The translations under genes were made by a program, and so were the position numbers. A stretch of DNA of 64,000 nucleotides. It comes from Pseudoscleropodium purum. Its lineage: Eukaryota > Streptophyta > Bryopsida > Hypnales > Brachytheciaceae. Shown in pieces: positions 49,520 through 61,800 of this stretch. The stretch spans positions 14,570,001-14,634,000 of the forward strand of contig OZ017795.1 in the NCBI GenBank assembly GCA_963969395.1, read 5' to 3'. Within the stretch, counting starts at the first letter, position 1. Each line of letters opens with the position of its first letter. The notes under the pieces were generated by a model, which saw only the letters and a program-made list of their open reading frames with translations, did no database searches and was not told the origin of the DNA.

Positions 49520-49527
49520 TTTTTATA
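49520..49527 (-). promoter_or_regulatory. Likely TATA box of GAD
   Basis: On the minus strand CTTCTATAAAAATG gives a good TATAAAAA motif about 125 bp upstream of the GAD ATG. A start site ~30 bp downstream would leave a 5' UTR of about 100 nt without an upstream ATG that I could see. Position and sequence fit; function is inferred. Confidence 0.55.
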
Positions 49528-49699
49528 GAAGTGCTGGTTGGGAAGCGGCGAACGTACATGCAAAATCCATGGGGAGGTATTTTCGAAAGGAGATTGACTG
49601 GACTAGTGGTAAGAGTTGCTGGAGTGCTGCCACTTTACAGATAGGTACAAGTGTTGAGCTTCCCCTACTGGAATACATGTCAAGAACTGGATTACTGTA

Positions 49700-52600
49700 A
49701 ATAGAGTTACTTGAGTTGCTACTTCACTTAGAAACGATGGATCAGCTTTGCATGGGAGGTTCACTAATTTAGCAAAGTCGCATTGTTATAACCCAAAATG
49801 GACGGACCCAAGACCATTGATTTCAAGCCTCGCTGACATCACTTTGTTGGCTGCCATTTTGCAACTAAATATGAAGTCTTCTATAAGGGCACATTTGCAG
49901 TAAGGTAGGAGGTTCAAAAAGCACCCATGCTCTAAAAGTGTCCACCTCCACAAACATACATTACATATACATATTGCTTTTTGCAGCCTTCAGCAATGTA
50001 CAAACATTGTACATTTTAGAAGGTGGACACTTTTAGAGCCCTATGCCATATCCACTTCAAAATTTCATAACTTATTCTTCAAAACTCCAAAAAAATATGA
50101 AACGACTTGGGTTAGATGCCAATTCCACTTGTCTATGAGGGAAAATTTATTGAAAAATATTTCAAAAAGTTTTACCTCCCCAAAAATCAATTTCAGCCCT
50201 TAAATGGTCGGTTTATGGACCTACTACCTTAGAACTTCAAAGCAGAGCAGTTTCAAAGGCCGGTTCAAGCTGACCACGGCACCAGCTTCAAGTGGATTAA
50301 CTATGTAATGTTGCCGTAGACTCTAAATGTCCGATGGATGATAGAGAATTCTTTTGTATAGGACAAAAGTGCAACTACTTATCTTCCAAGTTTTGTTGTG
50401 AAACGAAAACATCTTCTATAGTAGTTTGACTTCCAATGGATACTTTTCCATTTTTTTAAGTGAGTGATTCCTATGGTATTAGAAAATGATGATTTTAGTG
50501 AAGACCAACTTGTCCTTACATGATTAAGGTTATAGTAGAAACCAACCTAAAACTATCAAAATAAGCTATTCAACATAGTTCGAGGTGTTTTTTTGAAAAA
50601 TAATATTTTGGTAGTTTTAACAATTGAAAATATGAGTTTCAAAAAAAATCTTTCTCAAATATAGCATGTAATTTCTATGAATCTTAAAAATTGAAGCTCC
50701 CTAGACCATTGAAACCATTGTACAACTAGACTTGAAATTGAAATTTGGCAAAATCAATAGTAAGTCAATTAATCGCAATTAAATAAGGGGACAATTTCAT
50801 GATGCTTTTGAGGACATTTTTATTAATGGAAATTTAGGGTACATGAATGGGTACAAGGATGGTTATATGTGTTTTCACCTTAGTTGGGTTGTTGCTAAGT
50901 CCAAATTACATTTAACCCCTAAATGCCCAAGTTGAACCTTCTGGGAGGTTAAAGACATCATTGTTTTTGAAGTGTTATAGGTTTAAATGTTACTAAGGTA
51001 TAGAAATTTCAATTGTACAATCTTGTAGTGTATATGTTGTAGATGACAAGAATCAACTTTGGAGTCATGTAGCCACATAGATTACAAGATTTATAATGTT
51101 TTAGTATAGAAAAAGGATGCTCAAATTTTCCTAGCAACACATTTTGAGGTGAAATTCTATTTCTAAACCTACTCAAATGGAAAATTTTAAACTATTAAGT
51201 GCTACTAAATAAGCATACAAACAAATTGGTTAAAAAAAATATCATTCAAATACCAAGTGTGTCTACAAAATGGCTTTGAAATGTCATAAAATAGCCAAAA
51301 AATGTTGTAGAAAAGCACTTCTAAAGCTCAACCACCTTACCACCTCCTAGAAAAATGCTTCACAAATACTCACAACTTCTTGGATTGGTATGAAATTTCA
51401 ACTACACAAACTAGACTAATATGCCCCAACTTTTCTCCCAAAAATGATTGGAAACAAACACTATAAAGAATAGATAAGCCACCAAAGTTTAGTGTAATCT
51501 AAAAATGTTCAAACTTTGAACTTCTAATTGCTCCCAAATATTCATAACAACTTGGACTAAGATGAAAAAATTTCCACAAGAACTAGACTCTAAGGCAAAT
51601 CTAATGCAAAAAATTTGATTGAAAAAACAAATATTGAATGAAAGAGATACAAGCCCCCAAAGTTGCAACCATCAAAATGTAGTTTGATGAATTCAAATTG
51701 AAACTATGAACCTTGAATAGCTTCAAAAAATCAATTAATCTTGGATTGATCTAAAAATTTTACCACACAATTTAGAAGAAAAAACACAAATTTTCCAATG
51801 AGTTTTATTTAATTTGGATAATGGATGCAAAAGTTATAGTATTTCAAATTGAACTTCTAAACTATGTAAGAACATTTTTGATTCCTTTAGGTGTTTAGAG
51901 TTAATCCTAAAAAAATAGGCCCATGACCACTTTTTCAAATTTCAAACGTCCTCTCTTTCTATATATAACATTGTTTACCAAGGAGGCAAGGGGCCTTTTG
52001 CATCCTTCAAAAGGGCCCTTTCCACCAAACAAAATTGTTTTATATAACTCCTCAATTAATCCCAGTTCTTGAAACTGAAAGTCTTTTTGAAGCAGCTAAG
52101 GAGGCATAATATCTTCCCCACATGGAAAGGACCATTGCTTAGTTATATAATGTTATGTATATTCATATCTTGCAACTATGTATAGTCTACACAATTGAGT
52201 TTTTTTCTAAAATTTTTTTCATGGGTGTACAATATGATGTATCTAACATTGTGGTGCAAATCTATTTATGGTGTCATTCTAAAACTAGAAAATTAGCCTT
52301 CCATGTTTAACATCCCTAAGTAGAAATTGCAATAAAAATAGTTCAAGTTCATAAATTTTCACAAATTTTCATATTAGAGTAGAAATTAGAATTCATAAGC
52401 TTCATTTCATTAGTTGGTCTCAAATTCAAAAAGATCATTTTAATGACTGAAATTCAAATAATTAAAGAGAAAGGAACAAAAATTTGTCTTGTAAATAAAG
52501 ATTGTAGCACACAACAAATTGAGTGCCAAAATTTGCCAAAATACACTATGCGGTGATTCATGAATTTTGTCAATTTTCTTATGTAGGAAAGTCAATAAAA

Positions 52601-53200
52601 TATCACAAGGAAGAAAAATTCAACACCATTTGTTGAAAATGGATTCAAACAACTCCTTAAAAAAGTATTGGATGAAAAAAACATAATTTTCCATCCTACA
52701 GGGCTTCTTGAAATCATCCAAAAGATACAAGAAGTCTTCTCATGTGGTCTAGGGTTAATCCAAAAAGGATGGGCCTATGACTGAGTAGTTGAATTTCAAA
52801 ATCTTATATTCTATATGTTCAGTTTTCCAATATAGTATAAGAATGAAAGTATCATAATCTATAGTTTGCAAAGATGAAAACACATGTCTTCTACAATTCA
52901 TAAAGTTTTCAAATCTCTTTTCAAAATTTCAAAATTATTGTGAATTTAAGAATTGGTGATAGGGCCGTGTAAGGTCAAGGTTAACGCTCAAACACCGACT
53001 TGGTCACCATAGAAATCATCCTTTGGATACCAGGCACATCATTTGCTTCCACGAAAACATATGAAGGGCACTCATTGCAGGTCTAACTACTGTGCAAAAC
53101 TTTCCTAGACTTTTTCACAAAAAAATTTCAAAGCAGAACATCTACACTTCTGTCTTACATAGAAAAATTAGTTGTCATTAGTTGGAGACTTTGGGGCTGC
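49700..53200. other. AT-rich intergenic DNA between GAD and the SERINC gene, first part
   Basis: I see no gene here. The sequence is AT-rich, with the short inverted repeat at 49.93-50.04 kb the only sharply bounded feature. The text style resembles the bodies of the dispersed repeats elsewhere in the window. Confidence 0.5.
49929..50039. mobile_element. Short inverted-repeat element, 111 bp
   Basis: Perfect 19-bp terminal inverted repeats, GCTCTAAAAGTGTCCACCT and its complement, enclose 73 bp that contains two ACAAACAT words and a TGTACAAACATTGTACA palindrome. A clear target duplication is not identifiable. It is most simply read as a small MITE. Confidence 0.7.
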
Positions 53201-53231
53201 AGCGTCGTGACATGCTTCAATGGCATGTCAT

Positions 53232-53305
53232 GAGTGCCACGAGTGCCACGAGTGCCACAAGGGACTTGCTTGTCAGGGACTTGCTTGGTTGGGAGGGACT
53301 TGCTT
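53232..53305. repeat. Two adjacent short tandem motifs
   Basis: GAGTGCCAC occurs three times in direct tandem (53232-53258). Three copies of GGGACTTGCTTG follow at about 53261, 53276 and 53294. The surrounding 53.0-53.45 kb is more GC-rich than its flanks, which hints at a different origin, but no coding domain is recognised. Confidence 0.75.
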
Positions 53306-56300
53306 GTTGATCCTGACGCATGAGAAGCTCCAGCTGATGGTGCTCCTAAATCGTGCCTTGCTGTGTGCCCAAGATAAGCTTACTTGAGGACAGACTTTAA
53401 ATCTTGTCAAGTATGGGACTGCACTCATCATGAAGACAGCACTGCAAACACTCAATCTTCTTTTCACAAAGCAACTTAACTTATCCCTTTTGTGCCTGAA
53501 TCTTTTTTGAATTTTTGCATATTTTTGTTTATATTGTTGTAAGTATATAAATATTGTACATCTATTGTAAAAGTTTGCACTCCCATTGCATATTCTTTTG
53601 TAAGAGATGGGGAAGAAATAATGTGTACCAATGATGAATCACCATAAAATGCACATCATGCTCGAGGTTCTCATTGTAAATGGTGGATGAAATAATTAGA
53701 TGATCTTTTGGGGGAATGAAAGTGTGATGGATTTTGTGACAAGAGTCATGACAAAGGTTGCAACAATGCAACATTGCGAATGTGGTGTAATAGATTTACC
53801 TCATTTTTTTATGATATTCATCATACAAAAAGTACTTTCTTCAAAAATAAGTAGTGGTTTGGATGAATGAAAATTTATGTGGTCAAAAAAGCCCCTAGAA
53901 CCTTCATGTTCATCATCTAGATTATGGAAGTTGGGAGCATTAAGGGGTTATTTACAAGCAAAAAACTCTAGGCATGGTTGGGTGGCCCAACTCAAATTTC
54001 CTACTTAAAGTTGTTTAATTCTTCTAACTTCACTTAATTACAATAACAATGACAATGATGATGAGGCAAACAAAAAAGGCAAACATGTCTTCTGGTTTCA
54101 ATTACTTCCCCCAACTCATTTTGGTAAAACCTAAAGTTGTTGATTCAATTACAAAAAAATTCCCACACCTCTGAAATGTTATTGATTTACAATTAAAAAA
54201 GCAAATTATAGCCGTTGATTGCCATTGTGAGAAATGATCTTGGTTGTTAGTGCTATGGGATACAAAATACAAATATATAAAATGTAGATATGGAATATAG
54301 ATTTTGAAATACATATATGATACTCTAATATCATTCAAAAACAAAGGGAATAACATTTTTCTTTGAGGATCTAGAAGAGGGGTGAAATTCTATTATACAA
54401 TGTTTAATGAGGCAAAGAAATATAGAGGTTCATCTACATTATTTTATTGAATTTTCAAAAGAAGATGCCTAGTACATAGACCACTTATGAGTGTATTTTG
54501 GCCACTTCTTGCTCTACCCCCTCAACGTGAATTTTAGCTATAAAAATGATATTTAAAAAAATTTGTGTCCAACTATTGAAATGAAGTTTATCAAGTGTAG
54601 TTTGCACTCTAATTGAAAAATTTGAAAAACTCAATATTTTATTGCAATTTAAACTTTAGGCCCATAACTATGGTTTGGTGATTTTATAATTGTATAAAGA
54701 CACAATAATTTTTGGTTTATACCATGATGTGATACACTATAATATAAATTTGTGGTGAAAGTTTCATACATTTTGAATATATTTTAGAATATTTTATATG
54801 AATTTTTTTCACTTTATTCTTAAAGAATTAATATTATTTTCAAATTTTGACATAAAAAATTTGAAATTTTTATGACTCGCAAAAGACATACACTAACTAA
54901 CAAAATTGAGTACAAATTTGAAATGTTTTCATTCAAACAACCATATGATAAGCATCAATGGACAAAGTCCAAAGGTGTATGTATATATGAAAGTTGTAGT
55001 ATGCAACATACTACACATTATCATGGAAATTTGAAGAAAAAATCAATTGTGATTTGAAAGAAAATTAATTTCAAAGTTAATGATGTCTAAAACTTCTTTT
55101 TGTTCACCATGATTTGGATTTACTCTATCTTTTGTCAATTTTTTCTTATAGCTTTGTCAAGGAGACTTTTTTTTCTCCCTTGGCCTACCTACTAAGCAAA
55201 AGAATGCCATTTAAGTACTTTCAACTTAAAAAATGTGTAAAATTTTTTGAAACCACCTAAGGTTGTATTTCTCTTGAGTTTGCTAATATTCACATTAAAA
55301 AAATTGTCATTTGACCATAAAGATAATGGAAAAAGAAAAAGTGCTACTTTAGATGCTTATATCTTAAAGTAGTTACATATGAAAAGATAATTTTTTTTGG
55401 TCTTAATCCCTTACAGGTTAAATAAACAAAAACAATTGATGAAATTAATAATGTCATGTTTAACTACTTTTGAACTTTTGAAATTCCAAAATTAATGATA
55501 GTCATCATGAAAAAAAATTATCATAAGGAGATAATGCAAAACATTGGGAAATCTATGCAAAACATTGTGGGATCTTCCAATTCCACAATCGGAGGACCCT
55601 ACAATCTTTAGTCTAGAATTCAATGAATAGTCTAAAAGTAGTTAAATGTAACATATTAGTAAACTCAAGAGAATTGCAACCTAGAAATCTAGTACTATCT
55701 TATAAATATTCAAAGTTGAAAACATAGAGGAGCCTATTCTTATTACTAGAATCACCTTGAATCAACAATCTTAACCCCTAATTGCCCAAGACTTGTTCTG
55801 AGCTTCTTGGAATTTGCTCTAAATTAAACAAAATGCCAACATTTTGATAAGTTTTATCAATCTTTTTTGAATTGTAACCATACAAGTTTAAACTAAACAT
55901 ATTAGAGATCTCATAGGAAAAGAAAACACAACAATATCACTTACAGAGTGAAAGATTGTAATGTTTGACCATGAGGGTGTTAAACCTGCAATAGTGATGT
56001 GAAGTCCTTCAATCCCCTTTTCACAAGTCAAATCTAAAAAGTTCATGACCAAAAAAATATGAGGTTAAAGGACTTAACATGTATAACTTCAATCAATTTA
56101 CAACTTTTAAAAATCTACTCTATAATTTTTTATAAGTGAATTTCTCATGTGGTTTTTTCTCCAAGATCTAGTGTATTTGAGGCTCATTCCAAGAGCTCTG
56201 AATACTACCGGAAGTCAAGATTGCAATGGGTACCCTTGCACAAAATCTTGAATAGAAAAATTACTATCATTTTTTTTCAAGATTGGATCTTTGATGCTAA

Positions 56301-56359
56301 AACTAGACTGTCTTCAAGAACAAATTTCCAAAAATATAAACTACTCAAAATAGCAACTT
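53306..56359. other. AT-rich intergenic DNA, second part
   Basis: I see no gene. It contains one dispersed-repeat copy (54.83-55.18 kb), listed separately. Open frames here have no recognisable features. Confidence 0.5.
54830..55180 (-). repeat. Dispersed repeat, inverted copy of 44.09-44.45 kb
   Basis: This is the reverse-complement partner of 44.09-44.45 kb. It carries TTTGAAATGTTTTCATTCAA, TGATAAGCATCAATGGACAA and CATGATTTGG in mirrored order. Confidence 0.8.
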
Positions 56360-57350
56360 TGTTAGGTTTTATTTAACCCCTAAGGACTGACTTGTATTTT
56401 TTGGTTGTATAGATTTTTTGGATAGGTTACTATGACCAAAAATTTCCATATTTCAGGCTGAAATTTTAAGAGAAGGTGTAGACAAGGAATATCTTTCATA
56501 TGCAACAAATTTCATGACATTTGGAAATAGGAGTCAAAAGTTATAGCCTAATATGTTACTTTTTTCGTAGCTAGGCAATTTGGGCAGATTTGAAAAAATT
56601 ACTTTTTTCAGATACCCAAATTTGAAATTGGTTTTCTACACTTATATATGCAAGGAAAGCTTTGAATCATTCCATTTTGATCAACAAGTCAAAAGTTATG
56701 AGGATTTTTTGTTTGTAGGTAGTTATGGATTCTCTACTCCAAAATAAACTTTGAAATCCTTTATCTTACCCAATTTTCAATACCTAAAAATAAAATAAAA
56801 TCTTAGGACGTGAATTGTTTATTACAACATTTCAACCATTGGGATTGTCATTTTCCAATTGCATACATTAATTCTTAATAATTTAGTATTTTGAGTCATT
56901 GTCTACTACTACCTACTTACTATTTTTTTCCTATATGTTGTACAATTCCAAATGATCTGAAATCTTTCAAGCATGTGGACAACTTGTCTAGGAAAAAGAA
57001 TCCAAAGAAGAACCATCATTCCAGTCAAATTTTCATTGAAAAGTGAGCTTGTGAAGTGTAGCTGCACGACTTTTTGTAGGGCAAAAAAAATGATTTTAGT
57101 GAATTTGAATGCTTATATCTTACAATCCATGCGGTGTAAATGTCTGAAATTCTTACCACGTGTTATTGATACTACATAGTACAAGATCCTATAGTTACAT
57201 GTATCAAAAAATGTTTTTTTTCAAAAATTTGCTACTTGTACTAAAAATGGCAATTTTGAGCTTTTTTGGTGAAAACATAGTCATAGAACTTTAGGGGTTA
57301 ACTTCAAAGTTTTGCAAACACTAGATTTTGGTGCCTTGGACATTTAGGGG
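56360..57350 (+). repeat. Dispersed repeat, copy B (inverted partner of 2.62-3.72 kb)
   Basis: In plus orientation this carries the same ordered landmarks as the minus strand of 2.62-3.72 kb: TTTGGTTGTATAGA, GAATATCTTTCATATGCAAC, TTTGAATCATT, TACAAGATCCTA, GAACTTTAGGGGTTAA. No intact frame or termini are seen. Confidence 0.75.
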
Positions 57351-57499
57351 TTAAAGGATGAAATGTCTCAACTTTCATTAGTTGCTTCTCACCTTTTGTT
57401 GGTTACTTTGAAATTTTTTTTGTGTTTTTGAGTCTTGGAAGTGTTTGTTCAAGGCCATTTTTTAGTTGTCACAGAATGGAATGTGTATCTTTTTTAGTG

Positions 57500-58825
57500 T
57501 TTCTTCCTTACTTTCCTGAAAAAATCACATTACTCCATCTTCCAAATGTCCAAACTTCAATCAATTTCTTTGTTGAATTGCCTTACTTTATGTGGCGATG
57601 ATGGTTGTGCATGCTTTAGATCAACTGCATCTTCCTGCAGACGAAACGGTAGGGCAACGGAACATGCAGCCCTCTCTGTGGAAACAGAACCGAACCCTTC
57701 GTTCCACTTCTCCGGAACAGCCAACGACCAGAACCAAAAAAAACCCACATATTGCACACAACTGAACCATCAACTCTACCCCACAAATTTACAATTGCTT
57801 TGGCAATCTTTCAGTGCTGCAATCTGCTTCCCTTGAGCTTTTCTTGGGATTCCCCATTCCACAGCTGTGGGATTGATGCTTCCTTCTCATTCGGTGTTGC
57901 ACCCAAAGTTTTTCAGGAGCTGGGACTATTAATCAGTTGCTCTTGTAGTTTGAAGTTCAATCGTCAATTGATAGGGGTTTTCATATCTCACCATCCTTGC
58001 TTCACAATTTGCAGGTTCGTTACCATAGCGACCTTAACAATTTTCTTTCTCCAAAGTAGACTTGAATTGGCCTACTTGTGATTCTGTAATTGCCTTCTTC
58101 TGCTGTCCCTCATGGTAGTTGTGGATTAGCAACAGTTGAATGATTCTGCAGAGACAGAGATCAGCAGACTTATGTCGCATTATTTCATTTCATTAGGGTT
58201 TAAGGTTCGCTGGTTAGCAAATGAATCACTTATCACGGCTCTATCGAGTCTTTTGCAAATTCTTGGTGGTTTTGGATGAACTACGGCAACAAAGGCTCAG
58301 TCAACTGGTGAATGGTCTCTTTTTCCATTTTATGAAAAGCAGAGTCACATTGTTTGCCTGCATTTAAACTCTCTTGAGATCAAATTTTCCTTAGCACTAT
58401 GTATGAATTTCTTAATCAGTCTCTCGAAGTGGGAGTTTGTAGACAACTCCATTTTCAGTCAAAGATTGGTGGACAGAGACATTTCACTAACTCATGCTTA
58501 CACCATTCGATAAGAAGTGTACAATTTGGGTTAGGGATCCTGTACCATTTATTTGTATGAATTGATATAATGGTGATTAGTTACTAATGGGTTCACTCAG
58601 CTGCAGATTTGAGCTTTCTGAGGTTGTAAGATTATTTTATTATTTCCTCAACCTAGCTACCAAGGTGGTTATTTTCAAAGGTACGTGGCAAATGGCATGT
58701 TTCCTAATGTGCCTACCTGCAGGTGGTATGATGAACTGAAATCAGTAACAGTCGTGAATCAAAGTAATTATATTGGATTCAAGCAATTGGAAAGAGAGGG
58801 TAGCTGGTTCTGGGATTGGATCAAG
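57500..58825 (+). promoter_or_regulatory. Probable promoter and 5' UTR region of the SERINC gene
   Basis: Base composition becomes less AT-rich from about 57.55 kb. Several plausible splice sites occur (for example an acceptor CTACCTGCAG at 58723), so the transcript may begin here with a spliced 5' UTR. Open frames at 57546 and 57752 look like chance. An in-frame ATG at 58697 could extend the SERINC protein but gives a poorly family-like N-terminus. Confidence 0.4.
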
Positions 58826-61800
58826 ATGTGTTTGACAGACTACTGCTGCTTGGCTGCCACTTGCATTTGTCAAACATGTATAGGTTCAACCCCCATGGCA
58901 GCTCGTTATATCTATGGTCTGCTCTTTCTCCTCACCAACATCATGGCGTGGATGGTGCGCGATTACAGCCACAAAAGACATATTCCCTTTCACTGTATGC
59001 TTCTCAATGGCATACCCCTGCTAAGCTTCTCTAAAATGTCCCTTGAAGAAGTTGGAGACTTCCACTCTGTGTCCATTCTTGTTTCTTCACATCTTGATTC
59101 TCTTCTTGCATGAGGTTGAAACTTGGGGCTTTCTGAGGTTTTGGTTTTGATTAGGGTTATTCTACTTGCATCGTGCATCAACTGCCTGCTTGTTTCTTTT
59201 AACCAACCAGTCCATGTGGAGCTCTCTGCAGACCTGAAGGGTTGCCAAACTGGCTTGGATTGCATGGGGTCGGATGGAGTCCTGCGCCTCAGCTGCGGTT
59301 GTTTTGTATCCTCCTCAAGGACTTCAGAAATTTCTATTGCTCAAACGGTAGCTTACTTCGACTGACAAATGTGTGGTGGCAAGGCTCCTTGACATTGGTG
59401 GGCAGATGTTTTTCTTTATCATGTTTTTGCCCACAGTAGGGACTTCAAATACCAAGGACATACGAGATGCTTGGCATGTGGGGTGGTGGCCAATGAAGGT
59501 GATGATGTGGGCTGCCCTTATGGTTGTGCCTTTCCTCATTCCACCACAGTACATTGCGATCTATGGTAATCCTTCTTCCTTCAGTAAATGGCTATTCTCT
59601 TGGTGGTCTTTTTTGGATATGGACTGCTCAATGACCAAGTGACATTCTGATAACTTACTTGCTGTTCATTTGCCTTGATATGTGCAGGAGATGTTGCAAG
59701 ATTTGGAGCTGGGTATGAGCACAGTCAAGTATTTTCTATGCTAGGTTCAATGCATTGAAACTGTCATGGCACAGCAGGAAAGAACATGTATGCTTAGATA
59801 TGCTAGTTGAGTTAGTCTCCGAAAAATCCTCTCATCTTGGTGGGCCTTCTTACTAAATCGGCAGATTAAAGTTCTGGCGAAATTCAGGTATTAAAGGAAA
59901 GCATTGGAAACCCTAAGTTAATTGAGACTAGATAGGAACTTTCTGTAAGGTAGGGCATTATTTTTTTTTATCACTTATTCTACGTATTTAACCAATATGT
60001 AAGTGATTTTGGGAGATCACTGCAGAGCTGCAGATACAAGAGCCAGATCTGTTTAGATCTAAATTTTATCACTTTGCATAGTTTTAAATTCTTCACCAGC
60101 TCAATGACACTAAAAGGAGTTTTTATGATTTCGTGCACAATTTCTTGCAGAATGTTTTTGGTGATCCAGCTAGTGAGTTTCATCAACTTCATTTACTTCT
60201 GGAATGAAGAGTGGCTCAAGGAGAAATATGAGCGCACCTGGTAATCTCTCTACTCATGCCATTATTACATGAATTTGGACTCACATTAGGTATGTTTACC
60301 TTAATCAACACTGCCCCATATGCAACACCAACATTTGAACCGAAAAAGTGTCAGTAGACTTAGATATTGCTCACACAAGATAAACACAATCAAAACATGA
60401 GAATCTATGAGACCCTAGTGTTGGTTTATGGTACACCCAAAGACAATACTTTAAAAATTCATAACTTATTCATCCAGTGTCCAAATATAGTATGCTAATT
60501 GTGTTGGAATCTTCTACCTTTCAGTTGCCAATAATTTTATAATTGCAAGTATGTGCAGTTGTAATGATTTTTTTATTATAGGTACTTAGAGGGAGACGAC
60601 TTGTCACAGTGGTCTCTACCTTTGTCAACCAATTTGTGAAATTGATATAATTCTAACTTTCCTTGGCCAAAATATTCAGTCGCATGCCTATGATGCTGAT
60701 ATCTGCACTTAGCTTCATAGCCTCCTTCTTCACCATTGGAGTTATGATCGTATGGTTTGTACCAAATGAGAGCTGTAAGCTCAACATCTTCTTCATCAGC
60801 TCCACTGTCATCCTCGTCACGTTGACAACAGTTATCTCAATGTCGTCCAAGGTAAACTCAATCCATCTCTATAATGGCAGTCATTAGCTTTGGGTTCAAA
60901 GGGCTTCAAAATGCAACCAGTATAGCTTGACATGTGGAAGTTGTTTGAGTGGGTGTATTCAAAACATGATACATTTTGAGGATATACAAGGAGTTCGTGA
61001 TTATTTATTGTGTGTATAATGGGTGTCATTTACAAGAGTAATTCATTTGATGTAAGTTTGATGAGGACATGGATAATTCAAGTTCATTTGAATAGCCTTA
61101 TAAGACTTTTTGTATGGGTTTAAAGGCGACTTATTTCAAATTTGTAATAGAATCTCCAAAAAGGCTTATCAACACCATTCACAACATTACTAATTAGATT
61201 GAAGCTTGCCTTTTTGTTGAAATAAGTCCAATACCCACACTTTGAATGACTTAAAAAGGATAATTATCTCTAAAAACTATAGAACATTAGGAATTGATGC
61301 CTATTGGACAGGTAAATGCAGGCCTTCTAACATCAAGTCTCATGGCAATATACATTGTATTCCTTTGTTGGTCCGCCATCATGAGGCATGTTCTTTACCT
61401 TGACTATAATTATGCACTTTGGAATGAATTTTGAATTTAGAGATACTTTTCACAATTTGTTACTATTGAAGATCGTGTGTACAATATCATGTTAAATCAT
61501 TTAGATCTTTTGCTTTGTGGTCAAAAGATTGTTGTTAATTTTTTTTGTAAGGAGCTAATGATTGGAGAGATTTGGGTTGCTACAGTGAACCACTTTCATC
61601 TTCTTGCAATACACGCCCACGTCCAAATGGTGGCAAGTCTGATTGGCTAACAATTGTGGTATGATACATGTGTTTTGTCCTTTCTTCATTACAATGTTCC
61701 TATAAAATGAAGTTTGATTTTGACAAATCTATGATCATTTCTATGCCAATTTTGTACTTTCAAGTGGTAGTAAGCTTAGTGTGAGATGCTCATTCAGTGC

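Noticed and set aside
53273..53467. 64-codon minus-strand frame in a GC-richer patch, considered as a retrotransposon piece
   Set aside because: It has no retroelement motif and overlaps short tandem repeats. I could not support any identity.
58697..58825. Upstream in-frame ATG as the SERINC start
   Set aside because: It would add 43 residues unlike the family before the Cys-rich start. A plausible 5' UTR acceptor at 58723 fits better, although this is not proven.
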